Under the pieces are notes generated by a model. That model did not search any database. It saw nothing but the letters and a program-made list of their open reading frames with translations, and was not told the origin of the DNA. The translations under genes and the position numbers were made by a program. From Chondrus crispus (lineage: Eukaryota; Rhodophyta; Florideophyceae; Gigartinales; Gigartinaceae): 64,000 nucleotides of DNA. The stretch covers positions 62,001-126,000 of the forward strand of contig NW_005179013.1 of NCBI RefSeq assembly GCF_000350225.1, in the 5' to 3' direction. Positions within the stretch are counted from its first letter, which is position 1, and the number at the start of each line of letters is the position of its first letter. Below, in pieces: positions 55,436 to 64,000 of the stretch.

Positions 55436-57763
55436 TCATACATGATTGTGCGCATCATGGTTGGTGCGTTCAGTCAATGGTGCGTATCGAGAAACCGTTT
55501 CTTTGACATGTTTTGAGGCATGATGGTGATGGTGGTGCTGCTCAATCTCAATGTTGTTTTCTTCTGGGAACTGCGATACCGTGTACTCAGATGGCGGTGG
55601 GTACGGCATTTCGTCCGTCGTTTGCGTATGCACTGGAGTTGATTGCTGAGACCCGTATCCATACCGAGTACGGTGGATACTCTCACGAACGGATTGAACC
55701 AGTGTCTGAACTCCATCTGCACTAGCGAAGGTAACATCTTCCTCTGGAACAGAGAGTTTGTTATGCAAAAAGTACCGATCTGGTATCTTGGAAGAATCAA
55801 TCGCAAAAGTTAGGCTGAAAGGCCCAAGAACTAGTGCCCAAGGAGAATGTTCGGCAAGCTTGAGAAGTTTGACAACTGCCTTATAATAGACGATCGGAAT
55901 GACTCTTCTGGTGTCAGGGATGATCTTGTTTCTCATGAGGTAATACATTTGCAGAGTTGCCTGCATAACCATTCCGCAAATGGAGAGGAAAACTTTGACA
56001 GTCGTCGCCGAGGCCCACCCGACCCTCTCTAATAGCTCGCGGATCCTTTCATCTCTGTTTAGGATGCGAACAAATGCAGTGAGGGCACGTCGAAGATATG
56101 TAATGCCACCCCAGAATGCTACCAAGTGAGCCACGAATCGCTTCATATACGGGAGCAGTTGGGAAAAGCGATTCTTGATAATTCCTGAAATTTGTTTCAC
56201 ATCTTCCGACCAGAAACGATCCCATACGTTTGCCATTGCGTCGGCAACATTCTTTGAAAGTCGCTCGGTTCTGAACACGAACGATGGGGGAGCTTTTGGT
56301 AGCTCAGGTAGTAGCTCGGAGTCTTCGCTTTCAGCTCCATCATTGTCGTCGTCTTCGTCGCCAACTTGAGTGATGAAATCTGTTCCCTCGATGACTGGTT
56401 GTCCTTGCGAAGTTCTTCCGACCTCATGCACTCTTTCATGCCCGTCGTCGTCTACTCGGGACGGCTCATCTTCTGAGAAGATGCGATCCTGATTGCGCTC
56501 AGGGATGAGCTCGGCAAGATTTCGCAGGTCGCTATCATCAGCCCTATCCAAGACTTGCAAGTCTTGCGCCATTTCCTTTGCGACTTCATCAAAGCTGTTT
56601 GCTGTATTGGCGCTGTTTCGGTTGGTCTCAGTATGTTCTTCATAGACTTGTTCTTGGTGTCCATCGTAAACCTGTTCCTGGTACTCGCGATATGTGCCTT
56701 GGACGTCAGTTTGTTCTTCCTGGTGACAGTGCTCCTTGATGATGATTCGTGCAGCCTCGTAATGACCATCATCAACTGTTTGAAACTCGGTCTGTTGCTC
56801 GCTCTCATCTCCGTGGTCGCACAGATGATGTGTCGTGGTTCGATCGTCTCCATCATCTTCAACCTTGTAAATATGAGCTTCTGTAGGTCCGCTGGCGCTG
56901 CCGGGTTCGTAACGGTATACTTCTTCGTACGGCTCAACTTCTGAGGGTTGATCAATCTCTGTAACTACTTCGCTAGCCAACTCGGTCTCGCTGCTGTTGG
57001 AGACAGGATGATGAAAATCGTTTCCTTTCGGCATGTTGTCACCTTTGTTTCCTGTCCAGGTCGATCTCCTTGATTTATCCGGGACGAAAGACGCGGGGTG
57101 CGTTGAAACTGGTCGTCGGGTAGTGTGTGACCGATTCGGAAAGTCCTGCAACTCTTGAAAGAGCTTGCGAACAACCGCTCTATCGCGAGGGTTGCACTTG
57201 GTGGGGTCTGGTTTCTTTGCCGGAGGCGTGACCGCCTGGGACTTTGCAAAGCGGGACGTTGTGGATTGGGAAGGGTCGGCGCAGTCGATCTCTTCGAAGA
57301 GCTCCTGAACCGAGCGATAGGAGCGACGTGGAGTAGACTGGGCGCGTGAGAAGGGAAAGGTGTGACCAGGATTGAAGATAGGTGGAGGAGGTTTGACGCG
57401 TGGCGGGGGAGTGGATGCGACTCGACGACGCGGGGACGAAGGCCTCTTCTTTCTTTTTCTGCTTAAACGAATGCTGGGTAGCTCGAAAGATAGGAAAGTG
57501 GTGATGATCGCGTTGGCATTGATTGTCGCTTGTGGTGTGGAGGGTGAAGAGTGACCGGGGAGTGTGCAGAGAAGTGATACAGGTTGGTCGTTATGAAGGA
57601 AACGAGTTGTAAATAGATGGGGGAGGGCGTGTCTTTGCGTTAATGTAGAGTAGTTTCGAGGGGATGATAAGCGTGGGATGATCAGGAGCAGTGTTGACGA
57701 TGTGGAGGAAGCCGAAAAAGAATGTTGAGGACGATGCATGGTGATGACCGTTTCGAGATACAT
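55436..57763 (-). CDS. Unknown 775-aa protein with acidic centre, C-terminal hydrophobic helices and a His-rich tail
   Basis: ATG 57763 starts the frame; ATG 57739 is an alternative. I do not recognise a family. Residues 1-130 are basic, rich in Pro, Ser and Arg, with RKRKKRPSSPRRR as a possible nuclear or organelle signal. Residues about 230-480 are strongly acidic and Gln/Glu-rich, with repeated EQVYD/EQVYE-like stretches. Residues about 490-660 contain amphipathic or hydrophobic helices (LVAFWGGITYLRRALTAF and VFLSICGMVMQATLQMYYL). The tail has six consecutive histidines (EQHHHHHHASKH) and more His near the end. The reading frame is unbroken and long, so it is most likely a real gene. A membrane-associated protein is a reasonable guess; no function can be assigned. 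Confidence 0.75.
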   Translation of the reverse strand: MYLETVITMHRPQHSFSASSTSSTLLLIIPRLSSPRNYSTLTQRHALPHLFTTRFLHNDQPVSLLCTLPGHSSPSTPQATINANAIITTFLSFELPSIRLSRKRKKRPSSPRRRVASTPPPRVKPPPPIFNPGHTFPFSRAQSTPRRSYRSVQELFEEIDCADPSQSTTSRFAKSQAVTPPAKKPDPTKCNPRDRAVVRKLFQELQDFPNRSHTTRRPVSTHPASFVPDKSRRSTWTGNKGDNMPKGNDFHHPVSNSSETELASEVVTEIDQPSEVEPYEEVYRYEPGSASGPTEAHIYKVEDDGDDRTTTHHLCDHGDESEQQTEFQTVDDGHYEAARIIIKEHCHQEEQTDVQGTYREYQEQVYDGHQEQVYEEHTETNRNSANTANSFDEVAKEMAQDLQVLDRADDSDLRNLAELIPERNQDRIFSEDEPSRVDDDGHERVHEVGRTSQGQPVIEGTDFITQVGDEDDDNDGAESEDSELLPELPKAPPSFVFRTERLSKNVADAMANVWDRFWSEDVKQISGIIKNRFSQLLPYMKRFVAHLVAFWGGITYLRRALTAFVRILNRDERIRELLERVGWASATTVKVFLSICGMVMQATLQMYYLMRNKIIPDTRRVIPIVYYKAVVKLLKLAEHSPWALVLGPFSLTFAIDSSKIPDRYFLHNKLSVPEEDVTFASADGVQTLVQSVRESIHRTRYGYGSQQSTPVHTQTTDEMPYPPPSEYTVSQFPEENNIEIEQHHHHHHASKHVKETVSRYAPLTERTNHDAHNHV

Positions 57764-58324
57764 CTAACGAACCGGCAGCACTTGGCTGTAATCGATTGGC
57801 AGTGAACAGATCATCTGCAAATAGCGGTTCTTGATTGGATGACGAGGAAGTGCGCTCAAAATTTTCAAACGGCTCGTACTCGTGGGCTCCTTCCGTTACC
57901 TTTAAACGAGCCAATCGCCAGTTTCACGATTCAAAGGCGCCTCGTTCCCGCCAACGTGAACAGCTCGGCTGTCCATTCGACATCGAACCTCGCCGTGCTG
58001 CTGATTCGTGGGGATGCCCCGAGCCTCAAATCCCACCGCTTTCTGCCTATCCCTCGTGTCCCTCCAATCTCTTTCATCCTTTGTCGTTATTTTTCTCCTA
58101 GTAGCTCCAATCGACCGCACCGTAGTGGAAGATCATACAGTTCTCACGGCCCATCTCGCAACAGCTCGATCAACGCCGGTCATCCCGGCGTATATTGCGG
58201 CTGTGATTGACCGCATTTTGTATTGACTGCAGTATCTACAATTGCTCTAGCCCCGTTGGTGCCGCGCGTCCCAAAATTTGGACTGCAAACTGGCTGCTCC
58301 ACACTACCGCACTCGAGCAGCCGT

Positions 58325-58363
58325 CTTGCGATATACCCTTGAAGTTCAAGGGTATGTCGCAAG
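58325..58363. repeat. 39-bp near-perfect palindrome
   Basis: Arms of 19 bp (starting CTTGCGATATACCC) with one mismatch flank a single G. Such a structure can extrude as a cruciform or form a tight RNA hairpin. Confidence 0.95.
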
Positions 58364-58393
58364 AAATGGGTTCAAGGCTTGAACCCATTTCTT
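58361..58393. repeat. 33-bp perfect palindrome
   Basis: AAGAAATGGGTTCAAG and its exact complement flank a single G. It shares AAG with the end of the preceding palindrome, so two independent hairpins lie back to back. Confidence 0.95.
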
Positions 58394-59515
58394 CTGGCTT
58401 TGCCACGGCATCGTGATTCCACAACAAAGCTCCGAGTGTGATTTACACAGACCGGCCAGAAGACGCCTTCCACCATACTGTGCCTCCATTCACTACAGTA
58501 TCGACATTTACACAGACGAGGTAAATTGTACAGTATCCACATCTGGCTTCTTCCCTTATTCGTTCCTTCTCTCGCCAATGCTCCAATTCCACCCTCGCGT
58601 ATTGCTCCACATGTGAGGAGCATGAGAATGGGAAATTCCCACGTTTTAAGAGAATTTCCGAGTTTGATTTTGAAAGACTGGCAATGCGGCACAGTTGCGC
58701 AGCCAAAAATATCCCGTCAGTCTTGTGACATGTAAATGGAATCTATCCAAAAGGTGGGGCAAAGCTTAAAGAAGCTTAGGCCTAACATTCCGACAATTCT
58801 TCCATTTTATCACTGTATCGGCCCTCCGTTTTAGACGTAGTTCGCGAAGCACTGTAACAGGTCAATGCCCGTTACCCCGGCTAAGCAACGCTCACGCTCA
58901 TTGCTCACTTTCACCTGAACTGCAGAATTATTGGTAAATAACCCAAGATGCGAAGAACGGGTGTGCACTGGCGGTATAGCAAAAGTTTATATCTTCGTAG
59001 GAGCTGATGTGCAACTTGCAGTTCAGTCTCTCGTTGGGCGCTAGCACCATGCCGTTTGAGAAGGTTGCCAGAGAACGCAACCTCTTCCACATCTAGATAC
59101 GCACTCACTGAATCCGGTTCTAAGCTCTCGCCCTCCAAAGTCAACGTCTACCAATGCATCACGTGGTATGCGCTCATGAATGATTGTCGCAAAGTATCGA
59201 TATTCCAATTTAATATTTGTGCAGACACTTTCGAAATTCGTAGTCTACGTTTAGCTTTTCCGTACCGCCACGTTCGTCTTTCAAGCTTTGAAAGAAGACC
59301 ACCTGACTTCTGTTTCCTCGGAAGAACACAATTACCGTTGATCCAGAGAGCTTTGTGAGGTTGCCGAGCATCAAATGACTGTTGATTGTACAACCGCAAA
59401 ATGAGTTCTTGTCTAAGAGATAGCGATACCGTGCCACGCCTCGCCATGTCGGCACAAGGCAGTCGCCCAGACTCGCCTTTCCTCTTGCCACGCGCGCTAC
59501 GTCTGGCGTCTGAAA

Positions 59516-61150
59516 TTAGTTGTTAATTGTTGTCATTACACAACGCTCCATCTCTGTCGCACCGTCGAACGATGAGAAGATACAATACTGTGAGAGAATA
59601 ATTGCAATCGTAACGATCATGTTGTGAGTAATAATTGCTGTTACCATGCCGACCATCGTGTGATGCAATATGTCGTGCATATGGATTTCTCGAATCTCAT
59701 GGAATGTCGCATGGTGGCTTCGATGCAAGAAAACGTAACCAAATATTCCCACTAACGCGATGAACACCAAATTTCCCGCGGAGAATATCATCGAGTTGCG
59801 ATATTCTTCATGTGGAATCAACGATAGCGGTGTGTACTCCTTGTTTAGTCCATAGCGGAGCATTGGGGAAATGCCCAGATACATCACCATTGCGACTGCT
59901 TGTGACAATAACCTGAAGAAAAAGAAGCGGAACTGTCTTCGACGATAACCACCAACGTTCGCATCATGCCCTCGGTTGACGCGATCGAAGGTTTCGTCTG
60001 GTTTGGGAACAGGAGGAAGCGGAAAATTGCATTTGATTCCGTTCAAAACTGTATTCTTAATGGTAGGGCGGAGTGTGTATATCCACATATCCGAGACAAA
60101 TCCAAGGAATGCCACGTTCTGAAGCGAAGTTGATAAAAAGAGAGCTGCATAGACGGAAGGGCTGCGAACTTGTGGGAAAGCAAGAACAGCTGTGCAATCA
60201 CTCAGGTTCTGGACCCAAAACCCTGCCATGAGCTGACTGAACTCGAGCGGAAACGGGTCCAGTTGGGACAGCATCACGCGACGATAAATGAAGGTGATGA
60301 ATGCTAAGCAAAAACTAAGGGCTGATTGCCCAGCCGATGAAGTGATCTCACGATACGCGATGACGTATCCGACGAGCAGGGGAATATAAAGGATGAGCAG
60401 AAGCATGAACCGTTTGAAGAAAGAGTGAACCATGGGGCGTATATCGTGGTACGCCAAAAGCATAGAACCGTAAAGAGTAACATAGCAAACGCTAAGCGCA
60501 GCAATGCCAAGCCAATTGAAAACGCCGTACGTTAGGAGAATCGGAGTCAAAACGACAATCTCGGCAACGAAGACAGCGGCGAGGGGAATAAGGGACGTGC
60601 GGAACGGGGTCTCACACCTAGCCATGCTCAGAAAGGCGGCGTTGTACAGGTACGAAATGGCGAGGACGACGGCGCCATTGCTGATAAAAATGAAGACCCA
60701 CTGGTCCGAGATATCCGAGAGGCGCGGGTCGCCCAAGGGCACGATGGCGAAGAAAATGGCAACATAGGCGAGCGGGATGACGAAGAAAAAGACGTACGCA
60801 AAGGGGCCCATGCGCTTGACGAGACGGCCGGCCGGGCCGTGCGCGACTTCCTCGAACTCATCGCGGGAATACACGCGACGATACTTGCGGCCCGCCGCGC
60901 CGCCGCCACTTTCGCAGGAAGCGGCGTCAGTGTCCGTGCAAAGATGGCAGTCGGCCTCCCTGAGGCTTGAGGGGCGGGAAGTGACGCGGCGCAGCCCCGG
61001 GCTGCTGCCGTTCTCAAATTCGACAGGCTCCGGGCTGGCCAGGTCTCGCACAGCATCGACGGCCTCGTCCGGGGCAGGAGCTTCTTCTACCGCGTGGGGG
61101 GTATAGGACGAACCTGCTTCGGCGGTGGTGCTGACGGCGGGCTCGCTCAT
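59516..61150 (-). CDS. Unknown polytopic membrane protein, 544 aa
   Basis: The open frame reaches 61345, but ATG 61150 (MSEPAVSTTAEAG) is the likely start; the 65 codons above it look like leader. Residues 1-110 are hydrophilic, rich in Ala, Ser and Glu, presumably cytosolic. About nine or ten membrane helices follow, for example FAYVFFFVIPLAYVAIFF, LLLILYIPLLVGYVIAY and MVGMVTAIITHNMIV. Before the last helix there is a histidine cluster, HRSHHATFHEIREIHMHDIL then HH, which could bind metal. I do not recognise the family; a transporter or channel is plausible by topology alone. No signal peptide precedes the first helix. The frame is intact. Confidence 0.8.
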   Translation of the reverse strand: MSEPAVSTTAEAGSSYTPHAVEEAPAPDEAVDAVRDLASPEPVEFENGSSPGLRRVTSRPSSLREADCHLCTDTDAASCESGGGAAGRKYRRVYSRDEFEEVAHGPAGRLVKRMGPFAYVFFFVIPLAYVAIFFAIVPLGDPRLSDISDQWVFIFISNGAVVLAISYLYNAAFLSMARCETPFRTSLIPLAAVFVAEIVVLTPILLTYGVFNWLGIAALSVCYVTLYGSMLLAYHDIRPMVHSFFKRFMLLLILYIPLLVGYVIAYREITSSAGQSALSFCLAFITFIYRRVMLSQLDPFPLEFSQLMAGFWVQNLSDCTAVLAFPQVRSPSVYAALFLSTSLQNVAFLGFVSDMWIYTLRPTIKNTVLNGIKCNFPLPPVPKPDETFDRVNRGHDANVGGYRRRQFRFFFFRLLSQAVAMVMYLGISPMLRYGLNKEYTPLSLIPHEEYRNSMIFSAGNLVFIALVGIFGYVFLHRSHHATFHEIREIHMHDILHHTMVGMVTAIITHNMIVTIAIILSQYCIFSSFDGATEMERCVMTTINN

Positions 61151-62018
61151 GGTGGGTTGGGAGGGTGAAGGGTGAAATGAGGTGAAGATGGGGTTTGAGT
61201 CATGCGCTGCGCGTTCAGAGCACAGCTGCCTTGACGGTCGGAATGGGGCGGGAGCGGGAATAGCACCTCCGCAAGCAGTGGGAAGGCAGTGGAGTAGCAG
61301 TGGAGCGATTTTGGTGTGCGTCGGGGAAGCAAACAAGTATGACACTTACCCTTCGAAGTACATAAGAAGGCTGCGTAGTAGAAGGGAGGCCTTTCGTCCT
61401 CCCAGTGCACTGCAGTGGCGCTTGACGCGTGCTGGGCATATGACTGGTTGCGTTTGTTAAGTCATCGAGGATAAAAAATAGAAAAAGTGCGTTTTCATAC
61501 TTCGGCACTATTGAAGCGGAAAAAATGATTGATTCAGGAATTCGGTGAAGATTGCTTCAACCCCTTTGCCTTATTCCAAGATACACTAAGTTTATCCAGT
61601 CATTTTGCAATCGGCGTATCCACGTAGGGCTTTCACCGTTGAGGGCAACAACAGCGATGGCATTGTTTGTTTCTCCAATAAGAATGGCCGGAAGGGCGCG
61701 CATCTTATTTGTATCTCGTATTCCATGTGAAATCTCGGGACACCGTGTGCCCACATCACACGGAACTACTGTAACGAGGGCACACGGCACCGCTCCACAG
61801 AGCCAGATCATGCTCCCGCCCCGTATGAGAAACACCATGCCTAAAAGGCATGAAAGGCTTTCGTGCCTTAATCAACAAAAGGCAAAACGTGTCGATAGCA
61901 TTGCGACCATTCTAGTTTGCGTGTGATATCAGACCGGTCGTGAACGCGGCAATGGCGACAATAACGGGGGAAACACGTCCACATCATCACGTTCAGATAA
62001 TGTAGCGGTAGAACACGC

Positions 62019-62109
62019 CTGGGACTACACGGCTGTTGCTCTTGAGAATAACAGCCGTGTAGTCCCAGAAAGGCCTGAGATCAGGCCTTTACCAAGGTTG
62101 CCTTGGCAA
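62019..62109. repeat. Cluster of three consecutive palindromes
   Basis: First: CTGGGACTACACGGCTGTT (62019-62037) and its perfect 19-nt complement (62050-62068), loop 12 nt. Second: AAAGGCCTGA and TCAGGCCTTT (62069-62090), 2-nt centre, immediately adjoining. Third: CCAAGG/CCTTGG around TTG (62092-62106), which can also pair as GGTTGCC/GGCAACC to 62109. Confidence 0.95.
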
Positions 62110-63582
62110 CCCATGCATAGTCGTGGTCTCGCAATGCTGAAGAGTCGCCTCAATGTCCGAAGATTGATTTTTTGTTTTTATTGATTTCAACATGTTTCAA
62201 AACATACTGAAGAAGACCATACAAGTGTGGCACGGTCATGCTACGGGAGCATTGATACTGCTTTTGTAGGCAACAATTAAGGGAATAGTCTTGGGGCCAT
62301 ACACTTCTATATTTGAGCTTTATTTGTATACTTTTTACGGACTTCGTCGAGCCCCTTTTTGCGGTACGACGTAGTCACCCTCACGAGGAGTTTTTGGAGT
62401 CACACCAGGTGCTTTGGGGTACAGTACTAAAGTATAAAAAGGAGCAGCACACAGAGAAGAATATCAACCATCCTAAAGGTCAAAGTTCCGTGCACCGGAA
62501 GACAGGGGTGATAAAGGAAGTACCGTCCGTCGGTGCTTTTTTTCTATTAATGTTTTAGTATTTTCCTCAGTATTTTCATAATTTTCAGCAGGAGAACAAA
62601 CTGCTTTTCTTTGGTCTAGATTCTATGATGCTCCACGTTGTTGGAGCACAAGAGGGAGATGAGGATGCCGGGTCATTCCCATAAAATAAACCCAGGCAAG
62701 GATGATGCTACACCAAAAGTATGTTCGGTACTCTGGCTACAGCAAGCCTTCTAAATTTAGCGTCTTGAAATTGAGACGGCATTTAGGACCGCTCCAAATC
62801 CAGATGCAATTTAACTACTTTTAAAGGGTGTCGAACGACCTCTTCCTGCAAAACTGTTGCTTCAGGAACACAACTTCAGATCAGGCACAAATATCAAGTA
62901 GGAATTGCTGCCCGCATAATTCCCCTAAAACGCGAACATTGAACAATCTGACGTCATCCGCAAGTATGCGCAATTCACATACGACATCTCCCCTTTGGAC
63001 CGCTTGGAGTGGAACAAAGCAAATTATATTGCATCAGCTGAGAAAACCCCTAGAAATGAACTCGCTTGTTGTAATTCATATGTTCCAAACTTTTTGCCAA
63101 GCTAAACGACTTAAGTAAAACGACCTGTCTCTCTCCCGCTCTCCTTATACTGTAGACACCCTCTACCATTGGCCACCATGGAATACCTTAGTTTTTCGCT
63201 TACAATAATCTTGGAACACCCGAATGGGAAAAGCGCGAGAGGATCTTGAAGAAGGTCGTATAGACACCACCAAGACCCCTGTTTAAAAGCATTTACGAGG
63301 TTTCATAAGCTCTGTGCGCGCGCTTAGAAGAGCCTACAAATGAGTTTCTGAAGTGCCCTTCATGAGAGATATGCAAGTTTTCACGGAGACTCATAAATGA
63401 CTCAATTTTGGACGCTTTTTTATGCTGTTGAGTGACTCTTAAGGGAGTTGACTAAAGTGACGCAGTTCTTGTGTAAAAAAAAAACACTCTCTCATGTACC
63501 GCGGCACTCAGCTCTACGATAGAGTTAAGCTGCGCTAGGTACTGTAGAAGTTAGAAGTCCGGATCTCTATTATCAATACATT

Positions 63583-63609
63583 GGCCTCATATGAGGTCAT
63601 TTGTCACCT
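63583..63609 (-). repeat. Inverted copy of the fold-back element's inner repeat
   Basis: Its reverse complement (AGGTGACAAATGACCTCATA...) matches 21031-21057 at about 24 of 27 positions, including the palindrome CCTCATATGAGG. It lies 15 bp beyond the stop of the helicase fragment. Confidence 0.7.
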
Positions 63610-63623
63610 ATTAACTAAACGCC

Positions 63624-64000
63624 TCATGTTTCTACGTTCATGTCGCTGCTAATGAATCCGTCAGATATTGATATGCTCTTTTTTTCGACCAAAGAACGAA
63701 GCGCAGAAGTGGCCATTTCGCTGATCCAATACAACGCTCCTTGATTGAGACGCTCAAGCTTTGGTACGCTCGCTTTCACTCCCTTCTTTTTCTTTAGCCC
63801 GTAATACCCAGGATTCGTTTTCAATCTCCAGAACATGAACGTTCGCGAAAGAAACTCGACAGCATCCCTTAGGGATTTCACACGCCTTGACGATATTTCT
63901 TTCATCAACGTATCTGAAAGGTTTCGATGAATAGCAGATTCAATCGGGAGTTTCTCGTGCAAAAACTTCTTGTACAGAGTCTTCTTCGGTTCATGCACAT
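63624..64000 (-). CDS. Ski2-like (Brr2/ASCC3/MER3 type) helicase, internal winged-helix part; continues past the right edge
   Basis: The minus-strand frame is open from the window edge (first visible codon after the edge is GTG, not a start). VHEPKKTLYKKFLHEKLPIES, split here as HEPKKTLYKKF and LPIES, corresponds to the end of the second RecA domain in Brr2, ASCC3/Slh1 and related helicases. AVEFLSRTFMFWRL and NPGYYGL are the conserved start of the winged-helix domain. In these proteins the chain continues with a Sec63-type domain, but this frame stops after SISISDG plus ten residues. The tail may lie beyond an intron I cannot resolve, or the gene may be truncated by the repeat at 63583. These helicases act in splicing, ribosome-collision rescue or meiotic crossover control; which one is meant cannot be decided from this part. 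Confidence 0.75.
   Translation of the reverse strand, partial: VHEPKKTLYKKFLHEKLPIESAIHRNLSDTLMKEISSRRVKSLRDAVEFLSRTFMFWRLKTNPGYYGLKKKKGVKASVPKLERLNQGALYWISEMATSALRSLVEKKSISISDGFISSDMNVET

Larger units (their letters stand above)
57764..59515. other. Intergenic region with two abutting palindromes
   Basis: 1.75 kb between two minus-strand genes. Only short frames occur, none with a recognisable domain. The palindromes at 58325-58363 and 58361-58393 are the notable structure. Confidence 0.5.
61151..63623. other. 2.5-kb intergenic region with a run of hairpins
   Basis: No gene is supported; the longest frames are under 130 codons without a domain. Hairpins lie at 61838 (CATGCC/GGCATG) and in a cluster at 62019-62109. 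The left end should hold the promoter of the membrane-protein gene. Confidence 0.5.

Overview
The window is nuclear DNA from a eukaryote with compact, nearly intron-free genes and heavy LTR-retrotransposon content. Evidence for a eukaryote: RNA polymerase I subunit 2, a SAC3/GANP mRNA-export scaffold, BUB3, NOC1/MAK21, Misato/DML1, NEMF/Rqc2, SPO11 and a Brr2/ASCC3-type helicase, plus two spliceosomal introns resolved in SPO11. Long uninterrupted reading frames, two genes that look organelle-targeted and the abundant Gypsy/Copia elements fit a red alga, perhaps a florideophyte. That assignment is inference; nothing in the window proves it.

Layout. 1-3,848: remains of two Ty1/Copia elements. 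The first keeps reverse transcriptase, RNase H and a 3' LTR. The second is an RNase H remnant with its own LTR start. 3,849-19,325: a very large (15.5 kb) Gypsy/chromovirus-like element on the minus strand, with gag, pol (protease, RT, RNase H, integrase, chromodomain) and LTRs at both ends. It also carries an intact 889-codon ORF in antisense between pol and the 3' LTR, a third LTR fragment and about 4 kb of apparently non-coding sequence. Its two LTRs differ strongly in U3 and no target-site duplication is seen, so it looks recombinant. 19,326-22,410: non-genic sequence with a minisatellite and a fold-back element.

22,411-64,000 is the host-gene part, with both strands used: a secreted Cys-repeat protein (-), SAC3 (-), BUB3 (+), a Nudix hydrolase (+), a doubtful small ORF (-), NOC1/MAK21 (-), DML1/Misato (+), SPO11 (-), POLR1B (+), a CAAX-protease-family membrane protein (+), NEMF (-), an aldo/keto reductase (+), an unrecognised protein with a His-rich tail (-), an unrecognised polytopic membrane protein (-), and the C-terminal part of a Ski2-like helicase (-) running off the right edge. 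These are independent housekeeping genes, not an operon. Larger intergenic gaps repeatedly hold short, near-perfect palindromes. Many computed longest frames begin at GTG or TTG, so I moved starts to the first plausible ATG.

Most unusual items: the chimeric Gypsy element with its antisense ORF, its 15-nt gag-pol overlap containing an A6 run, a secreted protein with three copies of a ten-cysteine module, and the recurring intergenic palindromes.
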